A stretch of DNA of 64,000 bases. Source: Tetragonia tetragonoides (lineage: Eukaryota; Streptophyta; Magnoliopsida; Caryophyllales; Aizoaceae). Made by a program: the position numbers and the translations under genes. The stretch spans positions 17,075,501 through 17,139,500 of the forward strand of contig CM076144.1 in assembly GCA_038025085.1 (NCBI GenBank), given 5' to 3'. Shown one piece after another: positions 21,172 to 33,280 of the stretch (positions within the stretch are counted from its first letter, which is position 1; the number at the start of each line of letters is the position of its first letter). The notes under the pieces are model-generated. The model was given only the letters and a program-made list of their open reading frames with translations. It had not been told where the DNA came from and ran no database searches.

Positions 21172-24100
21172 CAGGGAATTAAATAGCGGTCTCGGTCGCG
21201 ATCGCGATCGTGGTAACGGTCGCGTTGTACTGTGGTGGGCTTCGCGTAGCGAATCGCGGCAATCACGATGTGAATGGGTTCACATTAAGAGTTTTATGAG
21301 GTTATTTGCACTTGTAATTGTATATTTTGCTTTACAATCATAAGTTAATATATGTTCACATGCATCATAAAACGGATAATACCAAACAAAATAAATTAAT
21401 ATAATAATAATTTAAAAACCAATTGTTATTAATCCAAAGTTTCATTGCCCGCTTCAGTGCTTGAAGTCACAATTTTCCTAACTTCTACCGCCAGCTGGTG
21501 ATCCATTGGGCCATATATGGAGCCTAACCACTCTTTTGACTCCCACATATTTCTCAAACCAGTCTTATGTCTGACAATGCTTTCTAAGGCAACAAAGTTG
21601 GTAGCAAATCTTGTAATGTCTGGACGTAAGAGCTCTCGGCTATTAGTGAACTTCTTCATGTCAGTAACAACCCAATTATAATTGTAAATAAATTGAGTAA
21701 TCTTCTTGGCCGTACTTAGAATAAAATTGAAGGAAGTCTTTTTCCCAAGCTCTTCCAATATAAGACCCAAACAGTGAGCACCACAAGCCGTCCAATATAA
21801 ATGTGGGCAAACATCCATCAACTTTTTACCAGCACCCTTTATGGAGGCCTCATTATCAGTCACAATCTGCACAACTCTTCTCTCACCAATCTCATCTATT
21901 ACGTTTTTCATCAATGAAAAGTAATAGTTAACATCTTTGGTTCGTACATGTAAAGCATCAACTGATTTATGAAAGACAATGCCCCTACCAGAGTATACGA
22001 TAATATGCATCTGGTTGGACATGTCCATCAATCACACATTATTGTGACTCCCCTTTCATCCCAAATGTTCGAGAACGAGGCAATGTAATTTTTCATCTCC
22101 TTGCACTCCTCTGGAAGATACACCTTACTAAGCTCATAAGGAGTAGGAGCTGGAACACTTGGACCTACATCATGAATAGTAGCTAAAAGGGGGTTGGGGT
22201 AAGATGATTGAACAATTGCAAATGGTTGATTAGTATCAATGATCCAATTCCCAAAACCTCTTTATAGTTTCTTTTTTGCCGCCTTCATCCAACCAGTATT
22301 GACCTTGGGTTGTTTTTTTTTTCTTTCTATTTTTATCCTTTTCCAAGTCATTCACCCTAGATCTTAAACGAGATGCAGGAGTACTCGTAGGTTCATATGT
22401 CTCTTTTGTATTTGTAGAGCTTTGTTCTCTAAAAGTAGCCGATCGACCATTTTGATTTTGTGTTGCACGACTACCACCACCTTCATGATATTGGTTGCCT
22501 ATTCTTGCCCTATACATGTCACGATCTTGATCAAATTTTTGTTGCATCAAACTTTGTCGCCTTCCAATTACCAAATTATGATCATCAACATCATAATCGT
22601 CATCATGAACATAATCATCGTGGTTGATTCCTCTCATGATTTCTTCTTCCTTCTCCATTGTAATTTTATCTTTTTTCCTTTTTTTACCATTAAACTCCTC
22701 TAACAATGCCATCATATTACGTCTAACATCATTTGATACTTTTGGGCAAGGAGCAACATTGCCCGCTTTGTGCGCCAAATGTTGCTTTAGACGTATTATT
22801 CCACCTCTCATTATCTTGCTGCAAAATTTACATTGCACCAGACCACTTTCACATCTCCAATAACAGAAGCCCCAAAAATTCCAAGCAACACCTTTTCTAC
22901 CTCTAGACAAGACATCTTTCGTATTTCGTGACATTATAATCTGTAATATAAAAATATGCAACTTATTAATTTAACTAAAAGAAATTATTTGATGTATGCA
23001 TAAAAGAAGGACTTAAGACACATCTATTTAGTTAATTTCATTATAAAAAAAATCATTACATGGCAAACTCTAAAAAATTTACAGTATAGTGGACCTATTA
23101 AAATTATAGCATAAGCAATAATAAAAAATGATAACAGAAGAAATAAACACAATAAATAAATTAATACATAACAATAAATAAATTAACACGTAACAATAAA
23201 TAAATTAACTGTAAACAACAAACTTTGCAATAAATAATCACGAAACAACAATAAATTGAAAAAAAAAAAAGATCGTGAAGTCAGCTTAATAATCTAAACA
23301 ACAAGCTTAACTTTCTTTTATTTGAGAGTAAAGCGAGCTTAATTTGAAAAGGCCTAATTGACAAGTGTTGTTGGAGCGAAATTAAAGCCCAACCCAAAAG
23401 AAAAAAACCCTCCTAATTTAAAAACAACCGACATATTCTCTCCCTCTTTTCTCGTTCAGTTCAGTCATTCTCACTTCTCAGTTCTTTTCTTTTCCTCATT
23501 CAGCTAAGTGACTTCAGTCGTTCTCACTTCTGTTCTTTTCCCTCGTTTTGTCGTTCTCAACTTCTCACTTCTCAAATTCTCACTCAAACTTCACCAGATT
23601 GAAGGCTCAAACGAAAGACATGCAATAATTAATAACTAATCTCTATCAAATTCTCCACAATTTCAAAACCCCTTAAATATTTGCTTCCAAAATCGACAAT
23701 CAGAGATGAAGAAAGAGTGGGGGAAAATGGAAAAACTACTCAAGCAAACGAAAATCAAGTCGATCTGCAATTTTACAGTAAAGGAATTTCAGATCTGGTA
23801 TATTTACCCATCTCCTTCTTGTTTAATTTCAATGTAAAGCATGAAAAAGTAGCATATACAAACAATTACTTAAAAAGTATAATGATTTACCTTATGGGTA
23901 GGCTTAGATCTTCTGGTGTTGTTGCTCTCTCTATGTTTCCATTGCTGCTTCTTCTTCTCTTGTTCTTTGGTTGATTATGTTTTTGTGACAAATCTTCTAC
24001 TATTTTCAATTTTTGTCCTGATTTAAGCTTTTCAGATATCGAATCTCTCTGAAAAGTGCCCAAAAAACATAATAATAAAATTTTTGAAAGTAACGGCCGT

Positions 24101-24271
24101 TACTTTTTGTAACAGTAAAAATCGACCGTCACCGTTACATAACGCCGTAACGACCGCTATTTGCATGATTCGTCTTCCACTGCTACATAGCGGGAAATAG
24201 CGTTGCGACAGCTCAATTTCCCAATACATAGCGGCCGGAACGCTACAACTCGACCACTATTTAATTCCTTG
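21172..24271 (-). mobile_element. hAT transposon, 3.1 kb, defective
   Basis: The termini are cagggaattaaatagcgg (plus strand, 21172) and the reverse complement of caaggaattaaatagtgg (ending 24271). The 8 bp flanks CCTGTAGC (21164-21171) and CCCGTAGC (24272-24279) differ at one base, as expected of an old hAT target-site duplication. Subterminal sequence contains several GCGATCGC/ACGGTCGC motifs. It carries a broken transposase gene on the minus strand and lies 61 bp from the preceding TIR element. Confidence 0.92.
21429..22961 (-). pseudogene. hAT transposase (BED zinc finger, DUF659), broken
   Basis: The N-terminal open part (22961-22236) has a BED-type zinc finger: CKFCSK, then a His-x4-His pair in LKQHLAHKAG, followed by an acidic linker. 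The second open part (22031-21429) carries the DUF659 block: VVQIVTDNEAS, then YWTACGAHCLGLILEELGK. Between them the frame has a TGA replacing the Gly of the CDGWT motif and then a frameshift. The frame stops soon after the catalytic middle, and the C-terminal hAT dimerisation domain is absent. The protein cannot be active. Confidence 0.9.
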
Positions 24272-24279
24272 CCCGTAGC

Positions 24280-24709
24280 CTGTAGGTAATTGGTGCTACG
24301 CTTAAGTTTTTTACAGTAAAAATACTCAACACTCTTGTACTATTATTTACACTACCACATTAATTTCAAAAAATCTTGTTTATATCTTTTAATGGTATTA
24401 TGAATTATGTTTTGTCAACTGAGTACTGATGGGCCCAAGAACTCAAAATTTTGAATGTTGTGCTTCAGCCAATGCAAGAAAAAAAATTTCACAGATCAGT
24501 TCAATGACTTCAGTCATTCTCACTTCTCACTTTTGTTATTCTGTCGTTCTCAACTTCTCACTCCTCCACTTGCCACTTTTTCTCTCTCCTACAATATTCA
24601 ATATATTATTATTCTAGTATCATTAAGTATTAATGTCTATAGAATGTTATACTTACATGTAATTAATCAAATATTTTCGTACTTAGTGTTGAGTAGGCAA
24701 AAATTACAC

Positions 24710-24786
<77 letters not shown>

Positions 24787-25050
24787 TTATGATTTTTATT
24801 TAAAATAATAAATTGAGTGTAGTAATTAGCATGTTATTAATTACAACTATCATAATAGTATATCAAATTAGTCATAAATATTGAAAATATTTTATTATGA
24901 CTAAGATTTAAGTAAACTTCGAAGTTAGCCATTAATAATAACAATAAATAACATCACAAATAAGACATTTAATGACAAAATAAAAAAGAAAGAAATGCAA
25001 ATCAAAAACTAAAATGAAAGATATAAATGCGAAAGGGAAGGGTGATGTCA
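24280..25050. other. Spacer with hAT leader-like remnant and AAT/ATT hairpin
   Basis: 24497-24570 (cagttcaatgacttcagtc and following CT-rich text) closely resembles the untranslated leader region inside the adjacent hAT element (23455-23580), so it looks like a remnant of a related copy. A palindromic AAT/ATT tract follows at 24711-24785. No gene was seen. Confidence 0.6.
24711..24785. repeat. Palindromic (AAT)n/(ATT)n microsatellite
   Basis: About 15 AAT units run directly into about 10 ATT units, so the tract can form a perfect hairpin. Confidence 0.95.
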
Positions 25051-26396
25051 CTAATTTAGAGTACGCTTAAAAAGAAGCCATATGTTCTCAATCAAGCCCG
25101 CTTTTAGGTCTTCATTATGTGATTTATCTTGAAGTTGATCCCGATTCTCCAAGTACGTCTCTAAATCTGTTATGGGACGATTTCTCGGGGGATTTCTCGG
25201 GGGATCATTATCCTCGTCATCGCCACCTGATGAACTCTCGACTTGTTCAAGCTCCATAATATCATTATGATTTTCGTATGACCCTCATTCATCATCAACT
25301 ATCATGTTGTGCATAATGATACATGCTTTCATGATTTGACCCAGTACCACTTCGTCCCATGCCAGTGATGGTTGTCGAATAATGGCGAAGCGTGCTTGTA
25401 GCACGCCAAATGCCCGTTCAACATCCTCACCGCCTCTTGATGTTGAGCACATAACTTATGTTTTCTTGTTTGTGGCAAAGTGATTGACTGGACAAATGCA
25501 GTCCATGGAGGATAAATACCATCTGTAATATAGTACCCTGTGTTGTACTCACGACCATTGACCTTAAAGCTAAGAAGTGGTGCTCGACCGTTTAACAAAT
25601 CATTAAACAAGGGAGATAGATAAAGAACGTTAAGGTCATTACACGAACTTAGGATCCCGAAAAATGCATGCCAAATCCATAGGTCTTGATTGGCAACGAC
25701 TTCTAAAATAGTCGTTTGAGACCCACTTCGACCTTGATATTGTCCTTTCCAGGCAGCCGGACAATTTTTTCACTTTCAGTGCATACAATCAATACACCCT
25801 ATCATGCAGGGAAACCCACGCTGCTCTCCCATATAAAGCAATCTCTGCAAATCTGTCTCGGTAGGGCTCCTTAAATAAAAAAAAACACCAAATTCAGAAA
25901 TAATACCATTCACAAATTTTTGAAGGGATAATCAGGTAGTACTTTCACCCATCCATAAATAATCATAGACTGTATTAGCTGAAACTCCGTATGCTATCAT
26001 ACGCATAGCTACTGTGCATTTTTGCAATAGTGAGAGACCGAGCCTGTCAGTTGCATCCACCCTCTGTTTAAACCATGAACCAGACCGCTTTACAGCTTCC
26101 ATAATACGCAGGAAAACATGCTTGCGCATTACAAATCTTCGTCGAAACATTCGTTCAGAGAACAATGGATTTTCAGCAAAGTAGTCATTGATCAATTGTT
26201 TCTCACTGGATTCACGATCTCTTCAAATATATCTCTTTTTTCCATTACCTTTGCGATGTCTAGTGGGAGGTCATAGGAGGTCATGAACATGCATATGAAA
26301 TGCATTCTCAATAACTTTACATATTTCTTGCTCAATCTCATAACATACATCTGTTGTTTCGCAGTTTGAAGAATCTGTAGTGGAACTTGAGGACAT
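25051..26396 (-). pseudogene. Harbinger DDE transposase (HARBI1-like), frameshifted
   Basis: The minus-strand frames contain the expected blocks in order: an N-terminal part starting MSSSSTTDSS, then ENPLFSERMFRRRFVMRKHV, the first Asp in GCIDCMHWK near 25790, the second Asp in YYITDGIYPPW near 25540, and the third acidic residue (VERAFG) in a shifted frame near 25430. A missing base after QEAVR creates the frameshift, and a TGA follows MHNMIVDDE near 25287. At least two stops lie in the N-terminal third. Normal proteins of this family are about 400-450 residues. Confidence 0.88.
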
Positions 26397-26496
26397 TTTT
26401 AGCTATGACTTAAGAAATAAGTGGACTGGAGATATGGAAGAATTTTCTTTAGTGATGAAGAAGAGTGGAATGATGAGAAGGAAGTGGTAAAGACCA

Positions 26497-26608
<112 letters not shown>

Positions 26609-27029
26609 CTCAGAAGCAATAATTCATGGAAAATAGAACAAAAATGAAAAGACAAGGCATTGCAATTGATGGCAATAACTTTCTGACATACAAGCATGCT
26701 TGATCAGTAATTGTGAAGAGAAATAAAAGCAACGACGAGACATGTCATAGTAGTATAAGACAATACTGAATTGATATAAAAAGTTGAAAAGTAGCATGAT
26801 TGGTGAAGAATCAATAGAACATTGAAAAGTTAAAAAGAAAATTCAATAATAATAAAACAACAACAACAATAATAATAACTCAAACGCTTAACAATACTCC
26901 GACCCAAACGCTTAATAACATGTTAACTAACATTACAATAACAAACGACACAACATGACTTAAATAAAAGTATCACAACAATTAGGAAAACCTCTTAATT
27001 GATAAAAGTACAACATTGATCATGTCATC

Positions 27030-28182
27030 AACTCATTTTGCTAGTTTATCTCTCAACTCCATTTCTTTGGGTGTTAGTGTTTCCTTCTCCTGTAACGTTT
27101 GAAGCATCCCCTACTTCATCTTCCTCTCCTCCAACTCAAGTGCCTTTCTCCTTGCTTCTTTTCGTTTCTGATATTCCAATTTCTCTCTTTGCAATTCGAG
27201 ATCCTGTGTCTTCGTCTTAGAATATAGACTAAACTTGTCACCCAAGAGGTCTACAACTTCAGATGATGCTGACGTTGCCAAAGCCTTACCCTTCTTTTTT
27301 GCTGCTTTGATGCCTTGTGGACAACGGAAAGTCGCGGCTTCACCACTAGTTGGGTATCTGGATTGGAGTGGTTTCCACCTTCATTTAGCCTCATTCTCTT
27401 TCTACTACCGTCACTACTTTCAGTGGTTTGATCGTTTGGAGGTTGTTCACCACCCTTACGAAGAGATTGTCTTACTATTGTCTCTCATTTAGGATACAAT
27501 TTCAACATATGCCAAGCATGCATGAACTCGAGGCTTTCCTTTTTTGGGCCAGTGTGCTCATAACTTGTTAAAGCCTCTTTGATGACATCATTCTCACAAG
27601 TTCCACTTCCTGTCTTGATAAGGCCTCCTCATAGCAACCAACCCATTTGGTTACAGCAGATGTCAATCTCCCTCCAACAATCGGTGAGGCTATCTAGTGT
27701 TCTGGGACGTAAAACGTTGGATTTTTCCGACCCCGCCTCATTATATGACACCAATATTTTTCTCCAAATTTCAGATCTCTTTTGATTAGTGTTGAATTTA
27801 GCATCAGTGTTGTGCCTCATAAAAGTGGAAATGAGGGCTCATCTTCTGCAACAGTCCAACTCCGACTCCTCGGAGTTGGTTGTGATGGCATTTGTGGGTT
27901 GGTCTCCACCGAATCATCACCAAGTGTGAGATCTTCAATCCCGTCATCATGCTCTTCAACATGATGTTGAATAGTACTAGTTCTGGAAGAATTTTCATAG
28001 TATGGTGGATGTGTGAATGGTGGATCATTAGTGTTTATCTCTAAAATTTGAGGAGAGTTTTGATAATTTTCAGAAGGGGGTTGAGGAATGGTTTGGGAAG
28101 TTTGACTATTTCGATATTGTTGCATGAGGTATTCTTGAAAATTTGGATCATTAATATCATATCAAAATTTCCACTTGACATA
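27030..28182 (-). pseudogene. Harbinger ORF1, Myb/SANT-like DNA-binding protein, broken
   Basis: Minus-strand sequence begins MSSGNFD and, after a one-base break, continues PNFQEYLMQQYRNSQ. A Pro/Ser-rich region leads to RSRSWTVAEDE, the start of the trihelix-like SANT domain of Harbinger ORF1 proteins. Further parts (SLTDCWREIDICCNQMGW, then GSRKRMRL and a charged C-terminus) follow in other frames. This protein partners the transposase in binding element ends. Frameshifts and stops make it non-functional. Confidence 0.8.
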
Positions 28183-28672
28183 TTTTCAGAAATGTATGCA
28201 AATAAGAGATGTAAAATATTGGTTAAGACTTTAGAGAAACAAAGGGTATTATAATAAGTGTACCAAATTATAGCAAATGGGGTGTCAATTTATAGAGGAC
28301 GAAAAGTTAGGAATTGTGGTGATTTTTTTTCGAAAAATCGAAAGGCCAAAAGAAAGAGTGACTCTGGAACTGCCACGTGTCACCACCTGAGTGGACCGTG
28401 GCAAGTTCTTTTAGCTATTGACGTGTGGCAAGTTTTGGTTGGATAAAGATTAAAATTTTTACCCTTTTTTTTTTTGTATTTGAGGTAGAATTGACGTGAT
28501 AAATTTTACATGGGGCCCATAAATTTTAGTTGTGACTTAAGTCACAAACTGATTGAAATAGTTTTTTGTCACGACTGAAATTTTACTCAGTCATTGTTGT
28601 GGAGTTATTTTTCTTGTCAAATACCAAAAATCTAATCATGACCCATTTTTTTGTTCATAATTGCTGATGCTC

Positions 28673-29158
28673 TAACAAGTAGTAATAAGGCAAATGGTTT
28701 GATTTAAGTGATTTAAGGGAGCACGTGATCGAGAACAAAAGCCTGAAAACAGAAGAAAAAAAAAACCGCTCGATGTTTTCTTCACACAATCCCCTTTTCT
28801 CTCCTCACGTTGTCTTCACTCGGGCGCTTCTTGTATACTGCACAGGAGCTTCCGACTCATTTTCTCAGCCGTTGGATGTAGGTTTTGATCCCAACCCTTC
28901 ATTTTTTATGTTGTTTTTCTACCTACTACTTAGCTACCTTATTCCACAACAAGTTACATCTATTCTTTTGAAAAAAAGTTTCCTTTTTTATTGGTACACT
29001 TACCCTTACTTTTAAGCTTTTTTTTTTTAAGTGTTACTTTTATATATTTCAAATTGTTCTATACTTAAATTATTACGATACATGTATGTACCTTCATAAT
29101 GGTGCACTATACATATCTCCTAGTGCACCACTTCTGAATGATCTAAATTAAAAAGTCA
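28673..29158. other. Non-coding spacer
   Basis: No gene is recognised. A GC-richer stretch at 28770-28880 could be an untranslated exon, but nothing proves it. Confidence 0.4.
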
Positions 29159-29770
29159 CCATACTCTTACTTCATTATATCATCTACCCAATTATAAAAA
29201 AAACTATCACTTACTCCATGTAAGTCATATTTTAATCTCAGGTTATTTCATTTGTTTTAGTCGACCAGCTGATTTTTTGGATGCACCAACTCTGTTTGCA
29301 AAATTACTCATATCATCGGTTTCTACTCCACACCAACAATGAAATACCCCATTTCATCATACTTTTATTTCGCCTTACCATCTACCCAAAAATTAAAATA
29401 AAAAACTATCACTTACTTCCATGTAAGTTAAATCTTCAATCTCGTGATTATTTCATTCGTTTTGGTCGACAAACTAATTTTGTTGGTGCACCAACCTATA
29501 TGCGAAATTACTGCATATTATCGGTTTCTACCCCAACCCAACAATAAAATACAGCGTTTCACCATACTTTTACTTCGCCTTACCATCTACCTAATTATAA
29601 AAAAATATCACTTACTCCATGTCTCCAAATTATTTACTCGAGTTCATCGTGAAAATACACCTTATAGGCAAGTTTCTACTCCAAATTACAAGGCATATGT
29701 TCCAGTTCAAAAATATTTCATATATTTTGGTCGACTAACTGATTTTTGGCGCACTAATTAAATTTTTGGC
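29159..29770. repeat. Tandem repeat, ~200 bp units, about three copies
   Basis: 'catacttttacttcgcctta' and variants recur at 29160, 29358 and 29563 (periods of 198 and 205 bp). Each unit continues 'tatcacttactccatgtaag', then 'ttggtcgacNaactgatttt', then 'gcaccaac'. The last unit decays near 29770, where a gcgcacNaattaaattttt block is itself doubled. The repeat ends about 100 bp before a likely transcribed leader of MED10. Short ORFs running through it are artefacts. Confidence 0.85.
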
Positions 29771-30662
29771 GCACCAATTAAATTTTTTTTCTTTCCGCTT
29801 TTCTTATTTCCGGTTACCAAAACGGATTATTAGCCTTCAAAATAGGAAGGATTACCCACAAAAAATTAGCCCTCTTCAGTCATCCCCTTCTTTCTCCTAC
29901 TCACTGTTAGTCTGTCAGCTGATCTCAGCCGTACTAGCTGGACGCCGAACATTCAACCACCGAACCCAACTCAACTCGCCCCATCGAATCCCTAATTGGT
30001 TTGTGTTCTCTCTCTCTCTTAAATTTTCTAAAATTTTACAACTTTTGTTCTTTTATATAGATTCAGTGGATTTTCGTTTGTTACTTTTTGTTGTGTTCTG
30101 AATTTCAATTCCCTGCTGTTTGAATTACAGGCACTATTATTATTTATTGGCCATTCTTTAATTTTGGGATAAATTTGCAATTCACTAATCTGCCATGAAT
30201 TGTTCTGATTCCCTGAAAATATTGATCAAATGAGCTATGGATTTACTTTAGCTACTTAGAATTGTGCAAGTTAAAAATAATCTCGTTTTTAATTTCACTC
30301 TTCTATAAATTTTCTTTTTGTTTCTGTTATAATTAGGAGTGCTTGAATTTGAGAATGTACAAATGGTGATAGGTGAGATGAACAAGAATTGGTTTGGTTA
30401 TGAGAAATCAGAAAGTATCTGATTTTATAAGAAACTGATTTGTTTGGGAGTTCAAAAGGCCTCTCTGTATCTTACATTGCTTGTATCGTAGATTCGTAGT
30501 TGCTTGTGCTTTGCTACCTGTTATCTTATACTGAACTGGAATTGATAGCAATTTCTGATAACATCAACTTTAGGGTTTTTACTGAACTGGAATTCTAAAC
30601 TTCTAGCAATGTGACAATGACGTCATACTCAATTTTGATAGATTGTGGTTCTTTTTCAACAG

Positions 30663-30718
30663 AAATTGCATTATAGATGATAATGGCAACGATGGCAACG
30701 AGCTAGTTTGGGAAATAT
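30663..30718 (+). other. Possible non-coding 5' UTR exon of MED10
   Basis: A 56 bp segment is bounded by a pyrimidine-rich acceptor (ttctttttcaacag) and a strong donor (gtgagt). A C/T-rich leader-like region lies at 29870-30000. Both precede the MED10 start codon at 31186. They are inferred from splice signals only. Confidence 0.35.
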
Positions 30719-31185
30719 GTGAGTTTCTCTTGCCATTTCGCTTTAGTTCTGAGTTTTCATCTGCTTCATACAATCAGTTTCTTATGGTTTTGGTTCTGCA
30801 TATTTCCGAGTATACAATTGTTGTAGGGTATGTGATGTGATCTTCGCATACCACAGGGATATCCGGTTATGTTCATCCTTAATAATGGTTACGTTTAAAA
30901 ATTGGGCCCAGAAGTTGATACGTGGATTGAGCGAATAGGTCAGCTCACCCAAGAAACATACTGAAAGTCAAGTAGTCAAATATTTGGGGGTGGGATCTGG
31001 CAATTGTGAAGCAGCAAGGGAAGTGGTTTAGGGTGATTCTGTTTCGTTTTGTTGGTGGCAGGAACCAGCAATCAATTGGTAGCTGCAAAGGCGAAGGAAA
31101 TAATAAATAAAAGAAAAGGAGCTCATCGTCATCAATTGGGGCTTGATTTTGTATTGGCACAAGAAATCAATCGGCATCCATTGGG

Positions 31186-32497
31186 ATGGAATCAGCAACA
31201 GGTAACAACATCAACATTAATGGAATGATGAATACGAATATGAATTCTAATCCTCAATCTCAATCTCAACCAAACAACAACATCAATGAGGCTGCTTCAT
31301 TCCCCGATGACCCGAAGCAAAACCTAAGTGATGTCATCACTTCCATTGACAAGACTTTGGGTCTTCTTCATCAGCTATATCTCACTGTATCATCCTTCAA
31401 TGTCGCGTCCCAGCTTCCGCTCCTCCAACGCATGTACCTACTCTTCTTTCTCTTTCTCCCCATAATTTGAAAACCCTAGCCCTAGCCTTTTCTGCTATTT
31501 CCAATTTCAATTCCCTTTAATTTTGTAGAAATTCTTTGGTGTTGGAGCTCGATAACATGATGAAATTATCCGACAAGTGCAACATTCAGGTTCCTATGGA
31601 GGTTCTCAAGTATGTTTCTATCCTCCTGTTTCTACTTCTGTTAAGCTATGTTGCTTGTCAGAGTGTCCAGTACCCATACCCATGTCGGACTCGGCCATTT
31701 TATGAAAATTTTGCATGTTTTTCGCTGAAAATGGAGTGTCCAGTGTCCATACCCATGTCGGAGTGTCCAGTGTCCGACACGGGTACTTGAGGAGAAATGA
31801 AGAGTTCGAGCAACATTGCTGTTAAGTACTCTAATCCATTTCCTTCCCTTAACTTCCACTTATTATTGCTTTGTTCAGTTTAATTGATGACGGTAAGAAT
31901 CCAGATGAGTTTACAAGGGATGTTCTTAACACATGTATTGCCAAAAATCAGATCACCAAAGGCAAAACCGACGCCTTTAAGGTACTCTACTGTCATCACT
32001 ATCACTATCAACCCCTTTCTTTCTTTCTATTCCTCTTGACATTTTCTATTATGTGCTTTCTAGAGTTTACGCAAGCATCTCTTGGAAGAACTTGATCAGG
32101 CATTTCCAAATGAAGTTGAAGCTTATAGAGAAATACGTGCTTCCTCTGCTGCTGTAAGTTTTGAACCACGCTTCTTTTTATGCGTGCCTTTATATTTGAT
32201 TTAATGACTGAATAATTCTGTTTGCTATAAACCAAGACACCTCCATGCTTCATTGCTTTTCTTCATATCTATCATTGTATAGTATTATTGGTGATCAGCT
32301 TCAAATCTTGAAGATGCTTTTGATACCTGTGCTTCTCGGAACTCCTTCACATCCTCGATTATATGAGTTAGCCTCTTATAATTCGTTTATATTTTACCTA
32401 GCTTAATCTGTGGAACCTTACGCAGGAAATGAAACGGATGGCACAAGCCCAGAGTGTACTGCCCAATGGGGACATGAAGGTCAAGAGTGAGCTATAG
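31186..32497 (+). CDS. MED10: Mediator complex subunit 10
   Basis: MED10 belongs to the middle module of Mediator, which links transcription factors to RNA polymerase II. Coding exons are 31186-31433, 31529-31609, 31879-31981, 32064-32153 and 32426-32497; they join in frame to 197 codons, close to plant MED10 (about 185-190). The N-terminus is an Asn/Gln-rich disordered tail of about 35 residues. The Med10 domain follows: NLSDVITSIDKTLGLLHQLY, then NSLVLELDNM, CNIQVPMEVL, LIDDGKNPDEFTRDVL and RKHLLEELDQAFP. The C-terminus SVLPNGDMKVKSEL matches the plant ending. Intron 2 contains a short repeated block, 'gtgtccagt...cccatgtcgg', present about three times. Confidence 0.95.
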
Positions 32498-33157
32498 GTT
32501 CCATCCACAAGTAATCAGGTTTCTTTGGCCTTAATGTTTTATGATCACATTCTACACAATGTTAATATTGGTAAAATCATCTGAAAATTGGAGGTATTTG
32601 TAGCTTAATTATCCCTCACTTTCAATAGTTGTTTTTGATGTGAAATTGTGAGACTTGTAAATTGTATCTATCACTTTCTATAATTTTCGAGCCTGCTAGC
32701 AGCAATCAACAACGGAATATTGGCTCTATTTGTGCATAATTATTACTTGTTTTGTGATTGCGAATGTCATACATGTCAATTGTAACTGTAGCAGACTGCT
32801 TTAAATGAAAAATTGATCTGTGGCTGCTTTAAATATCTTTTACCACAATTCCAATTCAGTTAATTCGTTATGTCTTCTTCGTTTCACTATATTAGTTAGG
32901 TATGGAAGTTTTTTTTGTTCACAGAGAACTTCAAGCTGCCTTAATAAGTAAGGAGGTAATTGTTCTTTCATTGTTCAGGGGATCCATCAAGACTTGGATT
33001 ACTCAAGCACAGTTTAACAGGGTCCATCAAAGATTAGTGCTATTTTCATCCTTAAGTGTGTTCAACCTCAGTCTATACCCGGGCTAAAATGATGGTTTTG
33101 TTTGCTGTGCATTCACGCTAGCTTCCAGTGAAATTAATACACTAGAATGATGTCTGC
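32498..33157. other. MED10 3' flank
   Basis: Presumed 3' UTR and spacer. No coding segment or element end is recognised. Confidence 0.5.
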
Positions 33158-33266
33158 GTCTCGTCAGGGACACCAGAGGTTTTCCTGGTCGTTAACTTCT
33201 TCCCATGGGATTAGTCAAGCAAAGCTTGGACACCCATGTTATCTATAAAAAAAAAGAAAAGAAAAA
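33158..33266 (+). mobile_element. Short SINE with poly-A tail and 14 bp TSD
   Basis: The 109 bp body is flanked by a perfect 14 bp duplication AGAATGATGTCTGC (33144-33157 and 33267-33280) and ends in an A-rich tail with G interruptions. A homologous copy in the opposite orientation lies at 62049-62152. Shared core words are gaggttttcctNgtcgttaac and tagtcaagcaaa. No tRNA A/B boxes are evident in this short form, so it may be a 5'-truncated member of a longer SINE. Confidence 0.9.
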
Positions 33267-33280
33267 AGAATGATGTCTGC

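Noticed and set aside
29281..29761. Overlapping ORFs of 88-105 codons
   Set aside because: They run through the ~200 bp tandem repeat and have no recognisable domain or codon bias.
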